Source of the DNA: a virus
Virus record (IMG/VR): IMGVR_UViG_3300025892_000032
Location: 1 to 50,591 of that record
DNA: 50,591 bases
Reading direction: 5' to 3' (one strand)
The translations under genes and the position numbers were made by a program. The notes under the pieces were generated by a model. It searched no databases, was not told the DNA's origin, and was given only the letters and a program-made list of their open reading frames with translations. Each line of letters begins with the position of its first letter. Within the stretch, counting starts at the first letter, position 1. Below, one piece after another: positions 13,280-21,383 of the stretch.

Positions 13280-13555
13280 TTAAATTCCCATACCTTCCAA
13301 AAAAGAGATAGTACTTTTATCTCGTGGTGTCTTTGTTTTCTTAGACTTAAGGTATTTAAGAGTTTCCCTAAGTTCGTCATTTTTATTCTTAGGTTTTATT
13401 TCCCCCTGTCTTTCAATAGGTTTAGTTATTTCATCCTTTTTTTCATTGTTTTTATAATAAACATTAGGGTAGTAAATCATCTGATATACTTTAGCCGCTC
13501 GTTCAGCGTTAAAAGTAGTCAGATAGATGAACATGTAACGAAGGATTTCTTTCAT
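13280..13555 (-). CDS. Hypothetical basic protein, 91 aa
   Basis: The open frame starts at 13645, but the upstream part overlaps a host-type -7 element. ATG 13555 (MKEILRYMFIYLTTF) lies 4 nt from that element, repeating the leaderless layout seen elsewhere here. The N-terminal third is aromatic and hydrophobic; the rest is Lys-rich and probably disordered. Family unknown. Confidence 0.6.
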   Translation of the reverse strand: MKEILRYMFIYLTTFNAERAAKVYQMIYYPNVYYKNNEKKDEITKPIERQGEIKPKNKNDELRETLKYLKSKKTKTPRDKSTISFLEGMGI

Positions 13556-13559
13556 AAAA

Positions 13560-13567
13560 CAAATATA
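13560..13567 (-). promoter_or_regulatory. Host-type -7 element (TATATTTG)
   Basis: Exact -7 match 4 nt from ATG 13555; the -33 position is a T-run rather than TTTG. Confidence 0.5.
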
Positions 13568-13627
13568 CGAAATATTACCCTTAAAAAAAAACTTACCAAG
13601 AACTTTTTTTAAATGAATACTTTTACC

Positions 13628-13635
13628 TATATTTG
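13628..13635 (+). promoter_or_regulatory. Host-type -7 element (TATATTTG)
   Basis: Exact -7 match 15 nt before the small membrane-protein gene at 13651; T-rich -33 region. Confidence 0.5.
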
Positions 13636-13650
13636 TAAAAAACAAATCTC

Positions 13651-13812
13651 ATGGACATCATCATCGCACTCATCGTAATCGGTCTAATTTTTAGTTTTGG
13701 TAGTTCTCTATTGGAGGGTATCTTTTCGGCAATTTCAGGTGGAGGTAAAGTCATCGGATTCATCATCGGACTCTTCATTTTGTATCTCTTCCTTACTGGT
13801 GGTTGTGGTTAA
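13651..13812 (+). CDS. Small membrane protein, 53 aa
   Basis: ATG 13651 to TAA 13812, preceded by a host-type -7 element. The product is hydrophobic throughout (starts MDIIIALIVIGLIFSFGSS), with two membrane segments around a Gly-rich turn and a Cys near the end. Its last 78 nt overlap the convergent minus-strand gene at 13735-14109. Both frames look coding, so a genuine antisense overlap is likely. Confidence 0.55.
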   Translation: MDIIIALIVIGLIFSFGSSLLEGIFSAISGGGKVIGFIIGLFILYLFLTGGCG

Positions 13813-14109
13813 GTATTCTTCTAATTTTTCAATACTAATTTTTTGAAACTCATTTTTAACTTCTGTAATATGTGTTTCATCTAATCCCATATAAAGTTTA
13901 AGCGTGTCTATAACCTGATACATATCTGCGTCTCCAACTAAGTAAGTATTTTGACTAATAGGTTTAGTATTCCATCCAATTTTTGCCTTTCTAAATACAA
14001 TATAACCTTCCTGACCCCCCACTCCTTGGAATGTGACTTGATAGTTACCTTCAATTTCAGTAACTATCGTTTTAAAGTTTTTATCTAAAAATTCTCTTAT
14101 TATCTCCAT
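13735..14109 (-). CDS. Hypothetical protein, 124 aa
   Basis: Soluble alpha/beta domain (about 1-85) followed by an acidic, Ser/Thr/Asp-rich tail that lies over the antisense small gene. It overlaps the upstream small membrane-protein gene by 10 nt. Family unknown. Confidence 0.65.
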   Translation of the reverse strand: MEIIREFLDKNFKTIVTEIEGNYQVTFQGVGGQEGYIVFRKAKIGWNTKPISQNTYLVGDADMYQVIDTLKLYMGLDETHITEVKNEFQKISIEKLEEYLTTTTSKEEIQNEESDDESDDFTST

Positions 14110-14276
14110 CCCAATAGTATATTAATTACGATAAACAAATTTGTAATAACTGATTGAAATACAATAAACGTTCTGATAATTGCAACTTTGTCGCTGTACC
14201 AATTATCTTTTTCATTTGCTTTTGAACCTAATGACTTAGCCCAAATAGTCCAGTATTTTTTGACTTTATCGTTCAT
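14100..14276 (-). CDS. Conserved small phage membrane protein, 58 aa
   Basis: ATG 14276 to TAA 14100. The product starts MNDKVKKYWTIWAKSLGSKA and ends with a membrane helix (TFIVFQSVITNLFIVINILLG). I recall close relatives of the 'KYWTIWAKxLGxKA...IRxxIVxQxxITNxFIxxNI' type in many marine T4-like phages. Role unknown. Overlaps the next gene's start by 10 nt. Confidence 0.75.
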   Translation of the reverse strand: MNDKVKKYWTIWAKSLGSKANEKDNWYSDKVAIIRTFIVFQSVITNLFIVINILLGWR

Positions 14277-14322
14277 TGTATTAATTCAATACAATAGTAA
14301 TCAAGTTTTTTTGTTGAGTCAA

Positions 14323-14715
14323 TTATATTTTTATAATATATCCGTTTTCTGTATTGCTCTCAAACCTTTTTTTATACTTATCAAAAGTATCTTCACCCCC
14401 TACTAATCTAACTCTACTATTAGGGTTATTATAATATTTTTTTAAATCTAATAAAGGTACGATTATGAATCTGTAAAACTCTTCACTATCTTCTTCATTA
14501 AAACCAAGGTATCTTAAAATGTTAAAGTAACTACTACTAGGTATGAAACCAAAATGGTCTATAAAAAGACCCACTATCTCACCTTTTTTAGTGTCAAAAT
14601 ATATGATTTCGTCTTCGTCCTTAGGGTTAGTATTTCGGTATACTTCTATATCTTCTTTAAACCCTATTAATTGGTTTTTTACTGCGTCAGGTAATTCGTT
14701 AAATTTATCCATCAT
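14323..14715 (-). CDS. Hypothetical protein, 130 aa
   Basis: Soluble, mostly helical, acidic protein overlapping the upstream gene by 4 nt. No recognised domain. Third gene of the coupled run 16249 to 14323. Confidence 0.6.
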   Translation of the reverse strand: MMDKFNELPDAVKNQLIGFKEDIEVYRNTNPKDEDEIIYFDTKKGEIVGLFIDHFGFIPSSSYFNILRYLGFNEEDSEEFYRFIIVPLLDLKKYYNNPNSRVRLVGGEDTFDKYKKRFESNTENGYIIKI

Positions 14716-15350
14716 CTCATAATTCTTTCACACATTAGATTTACATACGAAAATCCACTTTCTTTTATTCCATAAGTTTCAAACACATCATCAGCAATCT
14801 CAATAAGTTTATCACAATCCACACCTCTATCCATAAACCCGCTGTCAGTTCCTAATCCACTTTTACCTAATGAGTGTGAATATGCCATTATGGTAGTGTC
14901 GCTTGGGTATTCATGATTTGTTTGTAGTTGAACTAAAATATTATACTCCTGTATTAAATGGTACGGTATTTTATATTCATTAGTTAAGATATTAATGACC
15001 TCGTCATGACAATTCTTAACGACCTCTTGAACGTATTCATCATTTATATATGTGTAATCTTGTAATACGTTCGACCCCATCGGTGATAAACCAGTGTATT
15101 TTAAAATATCATTTACCTTATGTTCAATTTCATGGACTATTTTTTTATAGTTTTCGTCATAGGTTGGTGAACCCTTATACTGTTTGTCTATATCGATGTA
15201 AAATTGCAATAATACATAAGGATGGGTCGAATTTTTGACTACGCTAAAATCATGTTTTACTTCACTATTTTTGAACAGTACTGAGTCTATTATTTTGTTG
15301 AGTATCTTGACTGACTGTTCTAAGTCCTCTATTAGTTTTTCTTTATCCAT
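14712..15350 (-). CDS. Hypothetical protein, 212 aa
   Basis: Soluble alpha/beta protein. It contains 'IVHEIEHKVNDIL' (H-E-x-E-H, about residue 69 on), which resembles but does not match the HExxH metalloprotease motif; no third ligand can be argued. Coupled to its neighbours by a 2-nt gap upstream and a 4-nt overlap downstream. Family unknown. Confidence 0.6.
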   Translation of the reverse strand: MDKEKLIEDLEQSVKILNKIIDSVLFKNSEVKHDFSVVKNSTHPYVLLQFYIDIDKQYKGSPTYDENYKKIVHEIEHKVNDILKYTGLSPMGSNVLQDYTYINDEYVQEVVKNCHDEVINILTNEYKIPYHLIQEYNILVQLQTNHEYPSDTTIMAYSHSLGKSGLGTDSGFMDRGVDCDKLIEIADDVFETYGIKESGFSYVNLMCERIMR

Positions 15351-15352
15351 TA

Positions 15353-16249
15353 TTATATCTGTTGTTTAAAATATTCATGGAATAACTCCTCAACTTTTCT
15401 ATGGTCAGGATAAAAATTGTCAAGATACATTGTTTCAAGATTATGATAACTATCATCATAGTATCTCATTTCAGCCAAGAAACAAACAAAATTACTACAT
15501 TCTGAAAATATATCAAAATCTTCATACGTACCATTTGTGTAATAATCGTGAACTATATCGTTTAAGAAGTTGTCTACGTTTATTGATAACAGTTTACCAT
15601 TTTTGTTCTCATCAAACTTTATGTCGTCAGTTTTAAAATAACTTTTAATATCACTCATTACCCTTTCAAATACCTCATCTTCTGAAGCCTGTCTATAAGC
15701 CCAAGTATATATATTTTTAAGCTCATCAATAATATCACTATCTTCTAAATCATCAAAATCAAAGGATTCTTTACCCATTATTTTAGATAGAGTATTCTTT
15801 TCTTCATCGTTTAAAACATTCTCAATTTCATCATTTTCAAATTCAGGGAACCAGTCTTCGAACAATCCAGAATCATCTAAAATACCAGCTAAGTAATCAG
15901 GTCTAATAAGATTAGCCAAATCTTGTTTATCTAAAATAAGTCTGTTATCATCTACTATATCATACCTAAAAAGTTCTTTAATATCGTTGATGATATAATC
16001 AGCATCTTCGTAATATATTAACTTCATACCAACGTGTTCACAACCTACAGACTCTGCTAACTCTAAAAACTCAGACTTATCTTCCGATAATTTATTATCT
16101 ATAATATATTGTAAGTATGACTCACAGTCTTCATTAAAATAGTTTTGAAAAAACTCTATATCGAAAACATTATTATTGTAACTTTCGAGCAGTTTTTTCC
16201 TATCAGTCAGTAAGACTTTTATTAGACCTTTTTTTCCTCCGTTTTTCAC
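15353..16249 (-). CDS. Large acidic hypothetical protein, 298 aa, GTG start
   Basis: The frame opens with GTG at 16249. A TATTTAT motif lies 19 nt upstream, supporting this start. The first 15 residues are basic (MKNGGKKGLIKVLL), possibly a diverged class II tag. The remaining residues are very rich in Asp, Glu, Tyr and Phe, with many short helices. Such acidity could suit a DNA mimic or head-core protein, but nothing proves it. First gene of a three-gene coupled operon. Confidence 0.65.
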   Translation of the reverse strand: MKNGGKKGLIKVLLTDRKKLLESYNNNVFDIEFFQNYFNEDCESYLQYIIDNKLSEDKSEFLELAESVGCEHVGMKLIYYEDADYIINDIKELFRYDIVDDNRLILDKQDLANLIRPDYLAGILDDSGLFEDWFPEFENDEIENVLNDEEKNTLSKIMGKESFDFDDLEDSDIIDELKNIYTWAYRQASEDEVFERVMSDIKSYFKTDDIKFDENKNGKLLSINVDNFLNDIVHDYYTNGTYEDFDIFSECSNFVCFLAEMRYYDDSYHNLETMYLDNFYPDHRKVEELFHEYFKQQI

Positions 16250-16268
16250 TTATCTTTAAGTATATGTA

Positions 16269-16275
16269 ATAAATA
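16269..16275 (-). promoter_or_regulatory. Phage promoter-like motif (TATTTAT), 19-nt spacing
   Basis: Coding-strand AGTATTTATTAC, 19 nt before GTG 16249. Confidence 0.4.
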
Positions 16276-16285
16276 CTTATAAGAT

Positions 16286-16489
16286 ATGATTATCACCTCT
16301 CACTATGAATTAATTTGTTTATATCTACTTGTTGGTACGATTATTGGTTTCTTAATGGAAGGGATGTTTCGTTGGGTTGATGAAGACGTTTCAGGTATTG
16401 AGCGTTTTTGGTTAGTAACACTTTGGCCTCTTATGATATTAATTTTTATATACTACTTATTAGTAGGAATATTTGATTCAAATGATTAA
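16286..16489 (+). CDS. Small two-helix phage membrane protein, 67 aa
   Basis: Two membrane helices (about 9-26 and 42-62) around an acidic loop, with 'ERFWLVTLWPLMI' before the second helix. I recall similar small proteins in marine T4-like phages. The end overlaps the next gene by 8 nt. Confidence 0.65.
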   Translation: MIITSHYELICLYLLVGTIIGFLMEGMFRWVDEDVSGIERFWLVTLWPLMILIFIYYLLVGIFDSND

Positions 16490-17237
16490 ATTTTATACAA
16501 CTATATTATTATTATTCTCTCCATTACTTTTGTTAAGTCAGAGTGAAAGAGATGAAAAGATAAGGAAGAGAAGTGAACGTAACACTCCTACAACTAATTA
16601 TGTGGAGTCTACACCTGTGTTTGTACCAACTCCTGTACAATCACCTGTTTTCTATCCTAATAATTATTCTCCTTGGAATCCGTATGTACCTTACAGAACA
16701 AGAAATGATAACGGTATTTTTAATAGACGTAACTCAAATAGTCAAACTGAAAGAAATTCAAAACCTCTTAAAGTAAATTTAGGTTTTACTTTTAGTCCTA
16801 ACAAACCATCATCAGTCGGTTTATATGGAACTCTAGGTCGTGAAACATTTATTTATTTATCATATGAAGGTAGTAGTAAGTCTGAATATGAGCACTACTA
16901 TAATATCACGTTTGAAGAAGTGATGAGCTGGGGAGATGAACAAATAGACACTTTTGAGGAGTATAGTTCTTTCTCTATCGGTGTTGGTGGTAAAGTATTT
17001 AATTCATTATCCCATTTTGCAGGTGTAAATCTAAGTACAAAAAAAACCGATTTAGTATTCTATGATGAGTTTTCAGTTCTTTCTTCAAATGGAGAATATA
17101 GTATCACAGATAAGGTTGAAGAGGACTTTAATCTTATGTATGGTTTACTATATAACTATGAGAAGGTTACTTTCGGTTCTTCTGCGTATTTTTTAGGCGA
17201 CACTCGTTTTAATTTAAGTATTGGTTTTAACTTTTAA
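16482..17237 (+). CDS. Exported outer-membrane-type protein
   Basis: 251 residues from ATG 16482; another ATG three codons upstream is possible. Signal peptide residues 1-20 ending LLSQSE, then a low-complexity Pro/Asn/Tyr/Arg linker (about 30-100), then a beta-strand-rich region (110-251) ending in aromatic F-N-F, as outer-membrane barrels do. It could place a phage protein in the host outer membrane. Coupled to the small membrane protein upstream and convergent with the DHFR gene (4-nt overlap). Confidence 0.6.
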   Translation: MIKFYTTILLLFSPLLLLSQSERDEKIRKRSERNTPTTNYVESTPVFVPTPVQSPVFYPNNYSPWNPYVPYRTRNDNGIFNRRNSNSQTERNSKPLKVNLGFTFSPNKPSSVGLYGTLGRETFIYLSYEGSSKSEYEHYYNITFEEVMSWGDEQIDTFEEYSSFSIGVGGKVFNSLSHFAGVNLSTKKTDLVFYDEFSVLSSNGEYSITDKVEEDFNLMYGLLYNYEKVTFGSSAYFLGDTRFNLSIGFNF

Positions 17238-17611
17238 AAGTAATAATTAAAAATCTTACAGTTAGGATTCATTTTACTTAAGTTAGGGAATGTTACATTT
17301 CCAATTTCGTTATTATCTATGTGTGATATATGTAATTCGGTAAAAGAATTACAGAATTTTTCATAGGTTTTTTTCCCTCCGATACACCAATCAACATCGT
17401 AATAATGATTTTCTGAGTGTTCTATCCTATCCACAACTATTAACTTTCTATTCCTTAAAGGTGGAAGTGCTTGTGCGGTTCTATAACCAACTAAAAGAGA
17501 TGAATGTTCTGTGAGTTTTTTAAAGTGTAATAAATCCTCTTTATTGTACCAAAGTAATTTTTCATTCAGACCAATAAACCCTAAATTATTTACCGCCACT
17601 ATAGCTTTCAT
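17234..17611 (-). CDS. folA: Dihydrofolate reductase
   Basis: 125 residues, shorter than the usual ~160. It reduces dihydrofolate to tetrahydrofolate with NADPH, regenerating the cofactor oxidised by thymidylate synthase. Visible blocks: 'MKAIVAVNNLGFIGLNEKLLW', the acidic substrate residue in 'KEDLLHFKKLT' (Asp26), the cofactor block 'LLVGYRTAQALPPLRNRKLIVV' (about 39-60), and 'WCIGGKKTYEKF' (about 75-86). The C-terminal strands are truncated but the fold core is present. Start overlaps the stop of the HAD gene (ATGA). Part of the nucleotide-synthesis cluster with purA-like and thyA genes. Confidence 0.8.
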   Translation of the reverse strand: MKAIVAVNNLGFIGLNEKLLWYNKEDLLHFKKLTEHSSLLVGYRTAQALPPLRNRKLIVVDRIEHSENHYYDVDWCIGGKKTYEKFCNSFTELHISHIDNNEIGNVTFPNLSKMNPNCKIFNYYF

Positions 17612-17964
17612 ATCTCTTCTATTCTTTTGGCTTTGTCATCTATAACCAAATCAAAATGTGGTTTAGGGTTTGGGCTCATCCCTGTTACTAAGTCATGAAA
17701 CTTACATCCCCAACCTGTTAGTTGGTCCCACGTATAATCGGTGTAATCTTTTTTAGAAACTGAACCTCTTGCGGTCCAATAAACTATTTTCCAACCCTCA
17801 TCGTATAGTTTATTTATCTTATCAATATTATCTTCAATAGGTATTGATAAATCATACCTACGGTTATTGTTATCTTCGTAATAACAAATAGTCTCGTCAA
17901 TATCTACGAGTGCAACTTTTTGCTTACCTTCTTCGGTAAGTCTTTTTGCATTGTGAAATTTCAT
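17608..17964 (-). CDS. HAD-superfamily phosphatase
   Basis: 118 residues. Motif I is DIDETICYY (about 21-29, D-x-D-E-T), motif II 'VYWTARGS' (about 60-67), and motif III/IV the Lys-containing end 'HFDLVIDDKAKRIEEI' with D-D. This is the compact HAD group often found in phages, related to polynucleotide 3'-phosphatase and capsule phosphatases. Substrate unknown. It sits between the PurA-like and DHFR genes, overlapping the latter by 4 nt, so a nucleotide substrate is plausible. Confidence 0.75.
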   Translation of the reverse strand: MKFHNAKRLTEEGKQKVALVDIDETICYYEDNNNRRYDLSIPIEDNIDKINKLYDEGWKIVYWTARGSVSKKDYTDYTWDQLTGWGCKFHDLVTGMSPNPKPHFDLVIDDKAKRIEEI

Positions 17965-17983
17965 TTATTTCTACTTTTAAAAT

Positions 17984-18991
17984 TTATATCTCATAAGGTG
18001 ACTCACTAAAAGTTACTTCTTTCAAAGTTGAACACTCTTTAACTAAGTATTGTATGATAAACCCTTTAAATAACCTTTTGTCATTGAAGGTTAATAGATT
18101 CCCATTTTCTTTTAGTTTAAATGTATTTACTTTCTCTATTACGTCAATCTTATTTATAATTAGTTTATTTACACCGTTAATCTTAATTCCTTTTTTTAAA
18201 TCGTCTAAATCTAACCACCCGATTTGTCTTGGTCTACCTGTAGTAGCCCCAAACTCATTACCAACTTGTCTAATTAAATCAAATGTTCTTGATGGTTCTT
18301 CAAATTTTTTATTACCAACGTAGGTCCTATACGCCTTTGCAATTCCATAAACATCTCTAACCGTCTGATAAGGTACTCCGTTTTGTAAAGCTCCCGCGAC
18401 TGTACAGTGAGATGAAGTTACATATGGATAGTCTCCCCAATCTATATCCAACTCAAATCCTTGCGCACCTTCAAATAATATCTTAACCTCATCTTCTCCG
18501 TGAAGTTCATCATACATATCAACTACGTAATCAAATACTTCTTCACAGTCCTCTGCTCTTAATCCCGTTCTGTTATACTTTTCTCGGTATGTAGGTCCGT
18601 TACCTGTTTTTGTTGTGCCTATTTTGATGTCTTTGGTATCTTCCTCTACGTACTCATCTTTTGTAATGTGAACTCTCTTATCTATTAGTAAGTTTTCCCT
18701 AACTTTGAATCCTCCTTTTTCTAAGGTTCTTATTTCCTCTTCAAGTTTTGATGGGTTGACTATACAACCTGGCCCAATTATAGATTTAATACCATATATA
18801 ACACCTACAGGTATATAATGGGTTACGAACTTATTCCCATCATGGTATATGGTGTGACCCGCATTCCCACCTCCGTTATATCTAATTACGTGTGTGTACT
18901 CATCTTTTGTCGACGCTAAAGCGTGTGCCACTTTTCCTTTTCCTGTATCACCAGCCTGTAAATCGACGATGATGTCTGTGTATTTAATCAT
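17984..18991 (-). CDS. Short adenylosuccinate synthetase homologue (PurA/PurZ-type)
   Basis: 335 residues, about 95 shorter than E. coli PurA and close to the archaeal/phage short forms. PurA makes adenylosuccinate from IMP, Asp and GTP; phage PurZ uses dGMP on the way to 2-aminoadenine DNA. Visible blocks: GDTGKGK (14-20), GGGNAGHT (40-47), 'IGTTKTGNGPTY' (123-134), FEGAQG (172-177), 'GNEFGATTGRPRQIGWLD' (243-260) and NKID (279-282). The catalytic Asp of PurA is kept, but the next residue is Thr where PurA has Glu; as I recall PurZ reads GSTGKG, so this is intermediate. The C-terminal (S/T)xGPxR nucleotide block of PurA is not seen (ends SESPYEI). Confidence 0.85.
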   Translation of the reverse strand: MIKYTDIIVDLQAGDTGKGKVAHALASTKDEYTHVIRYNGGGNAGHTIYHDGNKFVTHYIPVGVIYGIKSIIGPGCIVNPSKLEEEIRTLEKGGFKVRENLLIDKRVHITKDEYVEEDTKDIKIGTTKTGNGPTYREKYNRTGLRAEDCEEVFDYVVDMYDELHGEDEVKILFEGAQGFELDIDWGDYPYVTSSHCTVAGALQNGVPYQTVRDVYGIAKAYRTYVGNKKFEEPSRTFDLIRQVGNEFGATTGRPRQIGWLDLDDLKKGIKINGVNKLIINKIDVIEKVNTFKLKENGNLLTFNDKRLFKGFIIQYLVKECSTLKEVTFSESPYEI

Positions 18992-19017
18992 TTCTTTTTA
19001 TTAACACTTAATTATAA

Positions 19018-19024
19018 TATTTAT
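19018..19024 (+). promoter_or_regulatory. Phage promoter-like motif (TATTTAT), 16-nt spacing
   Basis: AATATTTATAAAC, 16 nt before ATG 19041. The palindromic TATAAATA on the other strand could also serve the divergent PurA-like gene. Confidence 0.4.
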
Positions 19025-19040
19025 AAACGATTAATCAAGT

Positions 19041-19394
19041 ATGGCACACCCATTATTACACGCTAAATCATCAGTAAAAAAGTTCGGTGGAGAGGTAGAA
19101 GACTATATTGACATTCACAACTGGTTCGACGAGACTAAATCATGGATAGCACACAGTTACCACAGAGCATTTAGACACCATTCAGAAGGTATATTTGAGT
19201 GTGAAAAGGTATTTGGTGAGTCATTCATCAACTCAGACGGTAAAGTCGTTTATACACGTTATGTGGGAGAACAACATGTAAAAGAAGATTGTGCAAATAC
19301 AATTCCATCAGCTAAGGATTGGATTGACGCACTTAACAAAAAAGAAAAACCTATGTGGATGACTCGTAGTATGAACTTAAAGTTCGATGACTAA
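19041..19394 (+). CDS. DUF6915-like conserved protein
   Basis: 117 residues, His- and Trp-rich. Blocks 'AHPLLHAKSSVKKFGG', 'EDYIDIHNWFDETKSW', 'HRAFRHHSEGIFECEKVFG' and 'RYVGEQHVKEDC' match a family of bacterial and phage proteins I know as DUF6915. The many conserved His/Cys/Asp residues suggest metal binding, but no activity is known. Single TATTTAT motif at 16 nt; followed 11 nt later by the next plus-strand gene. Confidence 0.75.
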   Translation: MAHPLLHAKSSVKKFGGEVEDYIDIHNWFDETKSWIAHSYHRAFRHHSEGIFECEKVFGESFINSDGKVVYTRYVGEQHVKEDCANTIPSAKDWIDALNKKEKPMWMTRSMNLKFDD

Positions 19395-19401
19395 TATTTA
19401 T
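19395..19401 (+). promoter_or_regulatory. Phage promoter-like motif (TATTTAT), 4-nt spacing
   Basis: CTAATATTTATTAAC directly before ATG 19406; it lies in the short gap after the DUF6915-like gene. Confidence 0.35.
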
Positions 19402-19405
19402 TAAC

Positions 19406-20092
19406 ATGAAAGAACAAAACGAATTAAAGGTAGTATTAAATATATTTCAGAAGTTCTTAGAACTTAATAAATGTAAAAAAGTTATAATTGACGTAGATGG
19501 GTACGACTTAAATGTCAGTGATGAAAGGTTTATGTGTAATGGTCAAAGGGTTAGTCCACCAATCCCAATCGGAAAGTTTATTGAAAGTTTCATGGAGTCC
19601 ATAGACGCTAGTGCTGATTTGGATAGAGATAGTGAAGATGGTGAACAGGAAATATATAACTACGAATTCGTAATTGATTCAGAAAACAAACAAGTCTCTA
19701 TCCTTGGTAACTACAGTAAATACATAGTTGAAGAAACACAGATAACAGAGCTGTACGCAAATGAAATGGATGATGAAGAGTTTTCAAACTTCTTCAAAAA
19801 ACTAAGGGAAGAAGGTGATTTTGAATTGGACGTTCGGTTTGAAGGTGGTGGTGACTCAGGATGGATTCACGATACAGGTGAGACAAGAAAGACTGACAAT
19901 TACCCCGTACCTCCATTCATGATGGAAAAAATGTATCAAATGTTAGAAGATTACCCTGGTTGGGAAATCAACGAAGGTTCACAGGGTGAGTTTACTTTTG
20001 AATCGGCAGGTGGAAAAGATAGACTAACTCTTCATTTCAATATGAATACTGAAGTAACCGCTGAAGATTTAGTCTATCAATTTAAATATTAA
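19406..20092 (+). CDS. Conserved phage protein with GGGDSGW motif
   Basis: 228 residues, acidic. The C-terminal half holds 'VRFEGGGDSGWIHD' (about 148-161) and 'GWEINEGSQGEFTF', a combination I recall from DUF6878-type phage and bacterial proteins, function unknown. The N-terminal half (1-110) is less conserved. Convergent with thyA, overlapping it by 4 nt. Confidence 0.65.
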   Translation: MKEQNELKVVLNIFQKFLELNKCKKVIIDVDGYDLNVSDERFMCNGQRVSPPIPIGKFIESFMESIDASADLDRDSEDGEQEIYNYEFVIDSENKQVSILGNYSKYIVEETQITELYANEMDDEEFSNFFKKLREEGDFELDVRFEGGGDSGWIHDTGETRKTDNYPVPPFMMEKMYQMLEDYPGWEINEGSQGEFTFESAGGKDRLTLHFNMNTEVTAEDLVYQFKY

Positions 20093-21126
20093 TTACTCAG
20101 TGGAGCCTTAATTGTTGGGTGTGACTCATAATTATTAATCTTATATTCAAACTCACCATTTAAAATGTCTTGTTCAATAAGATGAATCTTAGGTAATTTA
20201 AAAGACTTTCTTTTAATTTGTTCTTTAGCCTGTTCTATATGGTTATTATATAAATGAACATCACCTAAGTTACCAATCAAATCACCAGGAATCATATTAA
20301 CTTCATCGGCTATTATTGTTAACAACATCGCATAAGACGCAATATTGAAAGGTAATCCTAAAAAGGTGTCTACACTCCTTTGATTCCACATAAGTGAAAT
20401 CTCACGTCTTGGAATACCGTATGAGTCCATATGTTCGTGGAAATAATCACTCGAACGACTCATAGGATTTACACCTTCATTATAGATGTCAATTCTCTCA
20501 TCTAAATTTAATTCTCTTGTGTATACTTGAAAACCATAATGACATGGAGGTAATACCATTTTATCAATATCACCTGGATTCCACGCGTTAACCATGAGTC
20601 TCCTTGAATCGGGATTATCTTTAATCTGTTCTATTAAATTTTTTATTTGGTCAACAGAAGACTTAACGTTTGGGAATCCCTTTTTGTTTGTTAGTTGGTG
20701 GTCGTACTTATCCCACTTTTTCCATTGTTTACCGTAAACTGGTCCTAACTCCCCATACAACTCCGCAAAACTATCATCAGTTTTAATGTTTTCTATAAAT
20801 TCATCCATAGACACATAGTCAACATCCGTAGCTAATAAGTTCATGAGTTTATAATTCTTATAAGCATCTCCGTTCCATATCTTACAATTATTTTCAACTA
20901 AGTAACGAATATTTGTATCTCCTTTTAAAAACCATTTAAGCTCTGTCATAAGTGATTTAATCGCCATCTTCTTAGTTGTAAGAAGTGGGAATCCATCTCT
21001 CATTCTATGACGTATTGAATAACCGAAGATTGACTTGGTACCTGTCCCTGTTCTATCTTTTTTTTCTATACCATATTGCATTATGGTCATCAAAAGTTCT
21101 TGATATTGTTTATCTAATTTATTCAT
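20089..21126 (-). CDS. thyA: Thymidylate synthase
   Basis: 345 residues. It methylates dUMP to dTMP with methylene-tetrahydrofolate. Visible: DRTGTGT (24-30, with the phosphate-binding Arg), 'LLTTKK', 'ELKWFLKGDTN' (62-72), catalytic Cys195 in PPCHYGFQ, 'RRLMVNAWNP' (175-184) and 'RSVDTFLGLPFNIASYAMLL' (from 250). It is about 80 residues longer than E. coli ThyA, with insertions near 90-150 and a phage-type one at 215-245 (SRSSDYFHEHMDSYGIPRRE). All key residues look intact. Together with DHFR it closes the folate cycle. It ends a coupled run of three genes beginning at 21567. Confidence 0.95.
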   Translation of the reverse strand: MNKLDKQYQELLMTIMQYGIEKKDRTGTGTKSIFGYSIRHRMRDGFPLLTTKKMAIKSLMTELKWFLKGDTNIRYLVENNCKIWNGDAYKNYKLMNLLATDVDYVSMDEFIENIKTDDSFAELYGELGPVYGKQWKKWDKYDHQLTNKKGFPNVKSSVDQIKNLIEQIKDNPDSRRLMVNAWNPGDIDKMVLPPCHYGFQVYTRELNLDERIDIYNEGVNPMSRSSDYFHEHMDSYGIPRREISLMWNQRSVDTFLGLPFNIASYAMLLTIIADEVNMIPGDLIGNLGDVHLYNNHIEQAKEQIKRKSFKLPKIHLIEQDILNGEFEYKINNYESHPTIKAPLSN

Positions 21127-21383
21127 AAAATTGTGTTGTTATAATCTTCTTTATTTAACATTACAAGCTCACCTCTATATTTACCGTAAAAATCATACTC
21201 GAACTCTTCAATTAATTCGAAGTTATCTCTTTTAAATTCATTAACAATAACATAGTCAGATTCATTAGGAAATCTCATTCTCACTTTAGAAAGTTCTTTC
21301 ACCGCTTCGTTTAGGACCCTATCTAAAGCATCTTCTTCATCGAAGTTAATATCTTCCATAACTTTAACTGTGTTGAAATTCAA
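21123..21383 (-). CDS. Hypothetical protein, 86 aa
   Basis: Acidic soluble protein overlapping the thyA start by 4 nt and the upstream small gene by 20 nt, so all three are probably co-translated. An ATG nine codons in (MEDINFDEED) is an alternative start that would remove the upstream overlap. Family unknown. Confidence 0.6.
   Translation of the reverse strand: MNFNTVKVMEDINFDEEDALDRVLNEAVKELSKVRMRFPNESDYVIVNEFKRDNFELIEEFEYDFYGKYRGELVMLNKEDYNNTIL

Noticed and set aside
14712-15350. Metalloprotease (HExxH)
   Set aside because: The segment reads HEIEH with the right spacing, but no third ligand or flanking pattern supports an active site.
17984-18991. Firm naming as PurZ
   Set aside because: The PurA catalytic Asp is retained and no DatZ or DpoZ gene lies in the window.
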